NCBI GenBank assembly: GCA_021846005.1
Contig: JAJZIZ010000005.1
Coordinates: 1-20,617, forward strand
Direction of reading: 5' to 3'
Source of the DNA: Microcaldota archaeon
GTDB lineage: Archaea; Micrarchaeota; Micrarchaeia; Micrarchaeales; CABMGC01
DNA: 20,617 bases
A program made the translations under genes and the position numbers. Each line of letters opens with the position of its first letter. Position 1 is the first letter of the stretch. The notes below the pieces were generated by a model. The model saw only the letters and a list, made by a program, of their open reading frames with translations. It ran no database searches and was not told the origin of the DNA. This document shows positions 6,004 to 11,484 of this stretch, in pieces.

Positions 6004-6330
6004 TTATTGGAACGGGATTGTAAGTGCACTTACAGCGCCAAAAACAACCAGGGCACTGCCGCCGGTGTTCATAATCATGTGGATTGCTTCATGCTTCTTT
6101 CCCTTTCGCTCGAATTTTTTGTCATACGCTTCCGAAAGAGTTATTATTTTTATCCCGAACCAGAGGGCACCGGCGCATGCGATTTCATATGATATTTTGC
6201 TGCCTATCGATAGTTTTGCACTGTGGTGTAAATCAGAACCCAACGCATAAGAAGTTCCTGCAGCAATTGCTGCAAATGCCAGCGGATAGATTCCGACGGA
6301 TTTCTTCCCGATGCCTCTTGCGAGTTTCAT
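6004..6330 (-). CDS. Small integral membrane protein, 108 aa
   Basis: The protein has three hydrophobic stretches likely to span the membrane: GIYPLAFAAIAAGTSYALG, ISYEIACAGALWFGIKIITL, and MNTGGSALVVFGAVSALTIP. A basic loop (KKFERKGKKHEAIH) lies between the second and third. I do not recognise the family. A longer frame extends upstream to 6456, but the added residues are not membrane-like and ATG 6330 begins a normal basic-then-hydrophobic N-terminus. It converges on the pilin-like gene, with 29 nt between stops. Confidence 0.55.
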   Translation of the reverse strand: MKLARGIGKKSVGIYPLAFAAIAAGTSYALGSDLHHSAKLSIGSKISYEIACAGALWFGIKIITLSEAYDKKFERKGKKHEAIHMIMNTGGSALVVFGAVSALTIPFQ

Positions 6331-6599
6331 GAAAGTCTCAGATTGTCCTGTTCGGACTTGTAAAGTACATCTAGGTATGGTAAGATGCCCTGCGACATGC
6401 TGTTGATTGATGCTTTTTTGCATTTCTGCCATGTTCCATCTTTGGCACGTCCACATATTTGAACTTTTGGAGATGCATAGTTTGAGAACTGAAGCGAAAG
6501 GGATGGCAGAAGAAGAGAGGAGCGATTTTCTCGAGGGCGCTCTTACCCCTTCCTTTATAGATTTTACCTCAGTTAATATAGCGACAGAATGGTGTATTT
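6331..6599. other. 269-nt intergenic region between divergent genes
   Basis: This stretch separates the membrane-protein gene from the LSm gene. It holds a likely LSm promoter (TTTATAG at 6554-6560, about 25 nt before a start near 6583). A plus-strand frame (6407-6616) crosses it but has no family resemblance and would overlap the LSm gene. I see no RNA gene or repeat in it. Confidence 0.45.
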
Positions 6600-6833
6600 A
6601 TGGCTACGAATCATGACAGGCCTTTCGACCTCCTTAACAAGGCGATAGGACAGCAGGTACTGATAAGATTGAAGAACGGAACAGATTTGAGGGGCAAGGT
6701 ACAGTCTTTCGACGTCCACATGAACATTGTTCTTGAAAACTGCGAGGAACTTGATGAAAGCGGAAACGCAAGGGCGAAGATAGGAGTTATGCTGCTTCGC
6801 GGAGGAAATATTCTTTTCATATCTCCCGCATGA
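6600..6833 (+). CDS. LSm (Sm-like archaeal) RNA-binding protein
   Basis: This 77-aa protein is a single Sm fold. The Sm1 motif spans GQQVLIRLKNGTDLRGKVQSF then DVHMNIVLENCEEL, with the conserved Asp-x-x-x-Asn (DVHMN) that contacts uracil bases. The Sm2 motif is VMLLRGGNILFISP, with the RG-x-N signature. Family members form heptameric rings that bind U-rich RNA and act in RNA metabolism; in several archaea LSm genes lie beside rpl37e. Here the next gene is tRNA-Ala, 39 nt downstream, possibly on the same transcript. Confidence 0.93.
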   Translation: MATNHDRPFDLLNKAIGQQVLIRLKNGTDLRGKVQSFDVHMNIVLENCEELDESGNARAKIGVMLLRGGNILFISPA

Positions 6834-6872
6834 TATGTTTTTGTATCTTTGCGGCAAATACTACTTACAGAT

Positions 6873-6974
6873 GGGCTTGTAGCGCAACGGCAGCGCGCCT
6901 GCATGGCATGCAGGAGGTTGCGGGTTCAAAATAACTTTCGCACAGTGAAGTTTATGAAATTCCCGCCAAGTCCA
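6873..6974 (+). tRNA. tRNA-Ala (GGC), with a 30-nt T-loop intron
   Basis: Acceptor GGGCTTG (6873-6879) pairs with CAAGTCC (6967-6973), including one G-T, with discriminator A at 6974. The D-stem is GCGC/GCGC with loop AACGGCA. The anticodon stem CCTGC/GCAGG closes loop ATGGCAT, anticodon GGC at 6905-6907. The T-stem GCGGG (6920-6924) pairs with CCCGC (6962-6966), but 37 nt lie between them. Removing 6931-6960 gives loop TTCAAAT and a 72-nt tRNA with all arms intact. The gene ends 1 nt before the stop codon of convergent DHFR. CCA is not encoded. A standard tRNA search that only allows anticodon-loop introns would miss or mis-score it. Confidence 0.9.
6931..6960 (+). other. 30-nt archaeal intron in tRNA-Ala, position 59/60
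   Basis: The layout matches the tRNA-Pro intron. The T-stem GCGGG/CCCGC is the outer helix. TTCA (6925-6928) pairs with TGAA (6955-6958) as the 4-bp central helix. The 3-nt bulges are AAA (6929-6931) and ATT (6959-6961). Inside, TAA pairs with TTA and CTT with AAG, with one bulged T. Cutting after the second bulge base on each side removes 30 nt and restores TTCAAAT. Confidence 0.85.
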
Positions 6975-6975
6975 T

Positions 6976-7437
6976 CTATTTCTTTTTCCTGTCATATATG
7001 ACGAGCGTAAATCTGCCGTGGGCTTCAGATTTTACCCGATGCCATTCTGTTGTGTCGAATTCGGGAAAGAACGCGTCTCCCCCATAATGGCCCTTTACAT
7101 ATGATAGATACATCCTGTCTGCGATTCCGAGGGCCTGTAAGAATATCGAAGCTCCCCCTATTATGAAGACCTCCTTCTCGGCTTTTGCTGCGGCAATTGC
7201 GGCGGCCAGGCTGCAATATACTTCTATTCCGTCTCTTTTTGGTAGGCTTTTGCTTATCACCATGTTCCTCCTGCCCCCAAGGATCCCTGTTTCCTCGAAT
7301 GTTTTCCTTCCCATTATGACCGTATGCCCAAAGGTCAGTTTCTTGAATGATGCTGTTTCCTCGGGAATATTCCAGGGTATCTTTCCATTCAGCCCTATTT
7401 CCATGTCTTCAGATACAGCAGCTATAAGGGATATCAT
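6976..7437 (-). CDS. folA: Dihydrofolate reductase
   Basis: DHFR reduces dihydrofolate with NADPH for one-carbon metabolism and thymidylate synthesis. Hallmarks are MISLIAAVSEDMEIGLNGKI then PW at the N-terminus, the NADPH-binding HTVIMGRKTFEE, the strand after GGRRNMVISK, and EVFIIGGASIF. Length is 153 aa, typical. ATG 7437 overlaps the stop of the cutA remnant as ATGA, so it was probably translationally coupled to cutA. An upstream in-frame ATG at 7461 would extend into the cutA remnant and lacks family support. With cutA broken, its present promoter is uncertain; it may lie upstream of the RHH gene at 8446. Confidence 0.92.
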   Translation of the reverse strand: MISLIAAVSEDMEIGLNGKIPWNIPEETASFKKLTFGHTVIMGRKTFEETGILGGRRNMVISKSLPKRDGIEVYCSLAAAIAAAKAEKEVFIIGGASIFLQALGIADRMYLSYVKGHYGGDAFFPEFDTTEWHRVKSEAHGRFTLVIYDRKKK

Positions 7438-7640
7438 ATGTCCGCCGTGTTGCCCAGCCATTTAAGATATTCGCGGCTGGCTTTTCCGATCTCAAGAGAA
7501 ATTATCTCAGGAAGTTCATACTTGTGCATTTTCTTTATTTCCAATTCGATTTTTGCATAGTTTTCCTTCTTTGCTTTTATTATGCAGATCCATTCCCTTG
7601 ATACGCAGGGGTTTCCCTTCCATGTATAAAAACTCTTCGC
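7434..7640 (-). pseudogene. cutA: 5'-truncated cutA remnant
   Basis: One minus-strand frame, open from a TAG at 7641-7643 to TGA at 7434-7436, reads AKSFYTWKGNPCVSREWICI, then IKAKKENYAKIELEIKKMHK, then YELPEIISLEIG...YLKWL. This is the C-terminal two thirds of CutA, a trimeric protein linked to divalent metal tolerance, whose family shows a Y-x-W-x-GK strand, a K-T/K-A turn and HPYExPEII. About 40 N-terminal residues are missing in every frame, no start codon lies near the beginning, and another frame (GTG 7701 to 7516) reads across it. I call it a decayed gene. Its stop overlaps the DHFR start. Confidence 0.65.
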
Positions 7641-7703
7641 CTATCCTGACTTCTGTGGTATCCTGACTTTGTTCAAAAACTCCTACTTTAGGTATTGTCA
7701 CAT

Positions 7704-8279
7704 TTAGTCAGCCTTTTTGAGGGATGATAATTTTTTACCTAATTTTTGTTCAAGAAGTTCTTTCATTATTGCACTATTAGTGTTAGTGCTTAATTTGTAT
7801 CGTTTTTCTCCAATAAATATCTCTAAGGAGTTCGGCATCTTATATACTGCTTTTGAGATGTCAGACCAAGATATCTGTTCCATTCCTTTTTCGTTTTTGA
7901 GTTCTTTGAGGGATAACGCATCCCATTTTTTAATCTTAGGATGGATTAAACTAAGCTCAATGATAACAACAATGAAGCCTCCAAACATTGCTCCGCCGAG
8001 CGCTCCGCCTATCCCAGTAACAAACCAAAAAAGTAGAAATAATATAGTGGATAAACCCCAATATAATAATCTGGAATAAACTTTTCCTTTTATTATGCCT
8101 TCTTTGAAGAAATAAAAAACTTGTCCACCATTTCTCGCTTGAATATGACTCTTTTTTCCTGTGTTTTCATTTATAAGCTCATAACTTATTTTTATTTTTG
8201 CAGAAGAGTGCAATTTAATATGGTCTTTCATTTTTTCTTCTGTGTTTTCTGTATGCCCACATCTATCACATTTATACAT
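7704..8279 (-). CDS. C2H2 zinc-finger membrane protein, 191 aa
   Basis: The N-terminus is a textbook single C2H2 zinc finger: Cys4, Cys7, His20 and His24 (spacing 2-12-3), beginning MYKCDRCGHTE. A linker leads to two adjacent membrane segments (residues about 80-125; LSTILFLLFWFVTGIGGALG and GGFIVVIIELSLI) and a C-terminal soluble domain (residues about 140-191; ISWSDISKAVYKMPN, LEIFIGEKRYKLSTN) with a strand pattern like bacterial PH-type domains. I do not know this combination as a named family. ATG 8279 is chosen because it follows the RHH stop by 2 nt and has AGAGGA upstream. The gene is AT-richer than its surroundings and lies in an island with IS remnants, so recent transfer is likely. 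Function unknown. Confidence 0.75.
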   Translation of the reverse strand: MYKCDRCGHTENTEEKMKDHIKLHSSAKIKISYELINENTGKKSHIQARNGGQVFYFFKEGIIKGKVYSRLLYWGLSTILFLLFWFVTGIGGALGGAMFGGFIVVIIELSLIHPKIKKWDALSLKELKNEKGMEQISWSDISKAVYKMPNSLEIFIGEKRYKLSTNTNSAIMKELLEQKLGKKLSSLKKAD

Positions 8280-8281
8280 TA

Positions 8282-8446
8282 TTATTCCTCTTTCCATCTC
8301 TGAGCTTCTATCTCGACATCCAGAGCCTTCTGCACGAAACGAGATAGATTAATACTCTTTGCCTCTATGAACTTTGCGTGTTTGGGCATCAGAGTTATCG
8401 TCTTAGGTATAGCTGTTTCAGCGTTTTGCTTCTTAGTAATTTTCAT
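8282..8446 (-). CDS. Ribbon-helix-helix DNA-binding protein, 54 aa
   Basis: This short gene begins at ATG 8446 and reads MKITKKQNAETAIPKTITLM, then PKHAKFIEAKSINLSRFVQK, then ALDVEI and an acidic-basic tail. The strand KTITLMP followed by two helices, the second being INLSRFVQKAL, fits the RHH (CopG/Arc-like) fold used by plasmid and transposon repressors and by antitoxins. A TATA box lies 26 nt upstream, predicting a leaderless mRNA, and the promoter is surrounded by near-identical palindromic repeats that fit an autoregulatory operator. The zinc-finger membrane protein starts 2 nt after its stop, so the two form one operon. Confidence 0.7.
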   Translation of the reverse strand: MKITKKQNAETAIPKTITLMPKHAKFIEAKSINLSRFVQKALDVEIEAQRWKEE

Positions 8447-8448
8447 AC

Positions 8449-8461
8449 TATACGTATTATA
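8449..8461. repeat. Operator-like repeat, copy 1
   Basis: TATACGTATTATA, matching the second copy at 8491-8503 in 12 of 13 positions. It contains the palindromes ATACGTAT (8450-8457) and GTAT-T-ATAC (8454-8462), and covers the predicted transcription start of the RHH gene, the usual place for an autorepressor site. Confidence 0.55.
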
Positions 8462-8467
8462 CCTATA

Positions 8468-8477
8468 CTTTTATATA
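8468..8477 (-). promoter_or_regulatory. TATA box of the RHH operon
   Basis: The minus strand reads TATATAAAAG, centred 26 nt upstream of ATG 8446. It lies exactly between the two operator-like repeats at 8449-8461 and 8491-8503, so a protein bound there would block TBP/TFB or the start site. Confidence 0.6.
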
Positions 8478-8490
8478 TCGTTTTATTTAG

Positions 8491-8511
8491 TATACTTATT
8501 ATATGTATAAT
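8491..8511. repeat. Operator-like repeat, copy 2, with nested palindrome
   Basis: TATACTTATTATA (8491-8503) repeats copy 1 with one change, 42 nt apart (about four helical turns). It is preceded by the perfect palindrome AGTATACT (8489-8496) and overlaps ATTATA-TG-TATAAT (8498-8511). It lies on the upstream side of the TATA box. Confidence 0.55.
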
Positions 8512-8739
8512 GAGTAGGATAATATACAAACAGACTTTGCAGGAGAAAGTCAAAAGAGAAAAGAAAGAACCGTAGGTTCTCAATAACAGAGTGCCGAAAT
8601 AGTTAATGCGGCGACTTATCTGATACCATCAAGTGATGGTGCTACGGAATACAAAGTAAACACCTGGACGCATATTCTTGCACGTGTCCAGATTACACGA
8701 ATAGACGCAGATAAAGTAGTCTCTACTGCAAGCACATAA
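8510..8739 (+). pseudogene. Decayed SWIM zinc-finger transposase, N-terminal part
   Basis: Three frames in order read like the start of archaeal transposases with an N-terminal SWIM zinc finger. Frame one is MSRIIYKQTLQEKVKREKKE (8510-8575). Frame two is EIVNAATYLIPSSDGATEYK then VN (8596-8664). Frame three is YSCTCPDYTNRRR, a stop, then SSLYCKHI (8673-8738). The C-x-C...C-x-H signature of SWIM is complete (CTC at 8679-8687, CKH at 8727-8735) despite frameshifts and an in-frame stop. No catalytic domain remains. The family call is from memory of archaeal IS proteins, not from a search. Confidence 0.5.
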
Positions 8740-8775
8740 ATTTCATAATCCTGTTCAGGCTGTGGGACAAAATAA
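8740..8775 (+). pseudogene. Possible further transposase remnant (zinc-ribbon-like)
   Basis: In one plus-strand frame the bases after the SWIM fragment read SCSGCGTK between stops, a C-x-x-C-G knuckle like the zinc ribbons that follow SWIM domains in such transposases. The match is very short and only its position supports it. Confidence 0.2.
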
Positions 8776-8877
8776 CTAATCTTCAAAGAACACAAGATAA
8801 ACGCGCTTGCCGATAAACTCCTTCGGAACTCTTATCCATAGAGGTGATGACAATAATGAATCCGGGCATTGGAATAC
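8776..8877 (-). pseudogene. Fragment of a DUF2080-like transposon-encoded protein
   Basis: A minus-strand frame ending at TAG 8776-8778 reads SPLWIRVPKEFIGKRVYLVF then FED. This resembles the C-terminal end of DUF2080-type small transposon-associated proteins (pattern x-V-P-K-x-[WF]-[IV]-G-K-[KR]-V). The frame begins after a TAG and has no start codon, so only a fragment is left. Such genes are often found with archaeal insertion sequences, which fits the SWIM remnant beside it. The rest of 8779-8919 shows no gene, only AT-rich promoter-like sequence before kae1. Confidence 0.4.
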
Positions 8878-8919
8878 CTATGTATTAATTACTTTTAATT
8901 CTATATTAATTATGTTGAA

Positions 8920-9894
8920 ATGATCGTCATAGGAATGGAGAGCAGTGCACATACCTTCGGAGTAGGAGTAGTGGAGGATGGGAAAGTGCTTTCCAATGAA
9001 AAGGCAATGTACAACATCGGCAGCACAGGCATGATACCAGGAGAAGTGGCAAAATTCCATTCTGAGAATGCCGCAGATGTATTCGGAAGGGCCCTTGAGT
9101 CTGCAGGCATAACTTCCAAGGAAATTGAAGGGGTTGGATATACCATGGGGCCGGGTTTAGGACCTTGCCTCGAGGTTGCGCAGCTTTCGGCAAGAACTGT
9201 TGCAAAAAGGCTAGGTGTAAGAATCGTGCCGGTGAACCACTGTGCGGCACATGCGGAGATAGCAAGACACTATGGAAAGCTTGCCGATCCAATAATGCTT
9301 TATGTCAGCGGGGGAAATTCGCAGATTCTTGCGCTTGAAAGGAAACCTTATCTGCATTATTCAGTAGTCGGAGAGACTTTTGACATAGGCGTAGGAAACA
9401 TGCTTGACTCTTTTGCGAGAAGGCTGAGGCTCAGGCCTGCGTGGGGCTCCAGCATAGAGAAACATGCCAGAGGAGGAAAATACATAGAGTTGCCATATAC
9501 TGTCAAAGGCATGGATTTTTCATTTACGGGGCTTGCGACAAAGGCCACTGAGATGATAGGACGGGCAAAGATCTCCGACCTTTGTTTCTCAATACAGGAA
9601 ACCGCTTTCGCGGCGCTTTGCGAGGCGACGGAGAGGGCAATGCTCCTGAAAAACAAGAAGGAGATAGGCATTTGCGGCGGAGTTGCGCAGAACAAGAAGC
9701 TGAAAGACATGCTTAGGGAGATGGGCAAAGAACATGGGGCAGTATTGGGATTCGCTCCGGACGAATTCAACGCAGATAACGGAGGAATGGTGGCTTATCT
9801 TGCCGAAAGGATGCTGAAGGAAGGCATATACTGCAAAATAACAGACTGTTTAATCAGGCAGAAATACAGGGTAGACGCAGCGAGGCTTGGATAG
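8920..9894 (+). CDS. kae1: tRNA t6A threonylcarbamoyltransferase Kae1 (KEOPS)
   Basis: Kae1 transfers the threonylcarbamoyl group to A37 of ANN-decoding tRNAs as the catalytic subunit of KEOPS. The 324-aa sequence has the ASKHA ATPase opening MIVIGMESSAHTFGVGVV, the metal-binding HCAAH (His107, His111), the phosphate loop YVSGGNSQI (residues 128-136), GETFDIGVGNMLDSFARRL, and the last metal ligand in FNADNGGM (Asp286). ATG 8920 begins the usual sequence, and the AT-rich stretch 8891-8910 could place the transcript start at or near the ATG. It is separate from bud32, which follows after 3 nt; in many euryarchaea the two are fused. Confidence 0.96.
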   Translation: MIVIGMESSAHTFGVGVVEDGKVLSNEKAMYNIGSTGMIPGEVAKFHSENAADVFGRALESAGITSKEIEGVGYTMGPGLGPCLEVAQLSARTVAKRLGVRIVPVNHCAAHAEIARHYGKLADPIMLYVSGGNSQILALERKPYLHYSVVGETFDIGVGNMLDSFARRLRLRPAWGSSIEKHARGGKYIELPYTVKGMDFSFTGLATKATEMIGRAKISDLCFSIQETAFAALCEATERAMLLKNKKEIGICGGVAQNKKLKDMLREMGKEHGAVLGFAPDEFNADNGGMVAYLAERMLKEGIYCKITDCLIRQKYRVDAARLG

Positions 9895-9897
9895 ATT

Positions 9898-10494
9898 ATG
9901 GAAGGTTCTGAAATAATTGGAATTGGGGCCGAGGCCAAGCTTTACACGTTCAAGATGTTTGATGTGGAAACGGTGGTGAAGGAAAGGCTGCCTAAGAAAT
10001 ACAGAGCTGCGGCTCTAGACCTAAAAATAAGAAAAACCAGGACAAAAACGGAAGCCAGGATAATGTTCAGGCTCTCCAGGGCAGGCGTCAGGTGCCCGAG
10101 AATCGTCGCGCTTGGAAGGTTTTCAGTATATATGGAGAAAGTCGATGGGACTTTGCTAAAAGACAAACGCATTACAGATAGAGAGATAGCCGAATCGGCA
10201 AAAATACTTTCCAGAATGCATTCGTTGAATGTAATACACGGAGATTTTACTCCTGCAAATCTTATTTCCGATGGCAGCACAGTGTATGTGATAGACTTCG
10301 GCCTTTCCGAAATCACCCAGAGTGATGAGGAGAAGGCCATAGACCTTCTGCTGATGAAAAGGTCTATTAAGGCGGATCTCTACCGTATCTTTGAGAAGGA
10401 GTATGCAAAATCATATTCTGAATCAAAGAGAATCCTGAACAGATTGAAAGAGGTAGAGAGAAGGGGAAGGTATCAGGTAAGAACGCTTATCTGA
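9898..10494 (+). CDS. bud32: KEOPS kinase/ATPase Bud32
   Basis: Bud32 is the small atypical kinase of KEOPS, which binds Kae1 and uses ATP hydrolysis to support t6A synthesis. Landmarks are the ATP-binding lysine in VVKERLPKKYR (Lys28), the helix glutamate in TKTEARIMFRLSRAGV (Glu52), the catalytic HGDFTPAN (residues 114-121, Asp116) and IDFGLSEI (DFG at 133-135). A C-terminal RRGRYQVRTLI replaces the usual short basic tail (often ending V-R-x-RGRK). Length is 198 aa. It is 3 nt after kae1 and surely in the same operon; no other KEOPS subunit (Cgi121, Pcc1) is nearby. Confidence 0.95.
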   Translation: MEGSEIIGIGAEAKLYTFKMFDVETVVKERLPKKYRAAALDLKIRKTRTKTEARIMFRLSRAGVRCPRIVALGRFSVYMEKVDGTLLKDKRITDREIAESAKILSRMHSLNVIHGDFTPANLISDGSTVYVIDFGLSEITQSDEEKAIDLLLMKRSIKADLYRIFEKEYAKSYSESKRILNRLKEVERRGRYQVRTLI

Positions 10495-10513
10495 CCGCAT
10501 ACAATAATTCAAT

Positions 10514-11434
10514 TTAGGATATTGTATTTTGGGGTTGTGAATATCCTGAAGACCATGTTGTTGTATAATTCACGTTTATCGCGTTGCCATTGTTATTAAT
10601 TCCGCTGTAGTCATTGGCATTTCCGTTCAGTGGCCACCATCCGGCAAGATTTTGAATGGCAATAGGAGTCCCGCCTATGCCTTCGTCATAAAGCTGCATT
10701 ATGTCAGACTGCGAGAGCGAGGTGTTGTATAACTGTACATTTGCAATATTGCAATTGCATACTGTGCTCCCTGCGGTGAAAGTTGAAGCGGGTGAACTGC
10801 CGATAAGAATATTTGCACTTGGGATTTGCGTTAGTGGATTGTTTATAGAAGAAGTCGCAAATACCTCTGCCCCATTAATGTATCCGATAATATTGCCGTT
10901 ATAAATAGTAACGGCGATAAATGTCCAGGAGTTTGGTATTATATTGCCGCCAAAAATTACGTTTGACCCATCATAGAATTCAAGATTGTTTGTCAATAAA
11001 TATCTCTGGATTCTATAGGATACCTGGCCTGCTCCGTTGCCGTATGATTTATCTAAAAACACAGCGGATGCCGGCCATGATGGATTGGGTTCTACCCACA
11101 TAATGAATGTTCCTTCAGAAGAGATACTAAGCGCAGGAGTCGATTTTATACTTATTTGACTATTCCCTGAGCTAATTTGTGCGACATATTCAGGCAGTTC
11201 GTTGTTGCATTGCCCGACAAGATTCCTGTTTGTCCTTGAAAATCCAAGGTTGCCGTTTTGATAGGATATCTGGACAAAACAGCCGCCAGGGGTTGCCTTT
11301 GGAGATATGAGATTCGAAGATGTTCCTGAAAAAAGCAGGTATGAGATAGATACTGCCACCGCCGCTATTATGAATATCGCCCAGCCGTATGTCATAAGGT
11401 ATTCCATAGCCGACTGAAGGCGCAGCGTTTCCAT
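10514..11434 (-). CDS. Type IV pilin-like protein with LamG domain
   Basis: The N-terminus METLRLQSAMEYLMTYGWAI followed by FIIAAVAVSISYLLF is a class III (prepilin) signal with the conserved glutamate, as in archaeal pilins. Residues about 85-306 form a LamG/concanavalin-like beta-sandwich: SSEGTFIMWVEPN, SWTFIAVTIYNGNIIGYING, IANVQLYNTSLSQSDIMQLY, then the signature LAGWWPLNGNANDYSGINNN. Such domains bind sugars or mediate adhesion, so it is probably a surface adhesin anchored in or displayed on a pilus. It has many N-x-S/T sites. It is the second protein with this signal type in the window (see 5432-5974), but the two are otherwise different. It converges on bud32, with 19 nt between stops. 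Confidence 0.85.
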   Translation of the reverse strand: METLRLQSAMEYLMTYGWAIFIIAAVAVSISYLLFSGTSSNLISPKATPGGCFVQISYQNGNLGFSRTNRNLVGQCNNELPEYVAQISSGNSQISIKSTPALSISSEGTFIMWVEPNPSWPASAVFLDKSYGNGAGQVSYRIQRYLLTNNLEFYDGSNVIFGGNIIPNSWTFIAVTIYNGNIIGYINGAEVFATSSINNPLTQIPSANILIGSSPASTFTAGSTVCNCNIANVQLYNTSLSQSDIMQLYDEGIGGTPIAIQNLAGWWPLNGNANDYSGINNNGNAINVNYTTTWSSGYSQPQNTIS

Positions 11435-11484
11435 GCAAAATCATTGAATAAAAGAATTTAATAAGATGTTTATTTGGAATGCCG

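Noticed and set aside
6407..6616. 69-codon plus-strand frame before the LSm gene
   Set aside because: It overlaps the LSm start, contains its likely TATA box, and shows no family resemblance.
7516..7701. Minus-strand frame starting at GTG 7701
   Set aside because: The matching CutA sequence is in another frame over the same bases; this frame has no resemblance to a known family.
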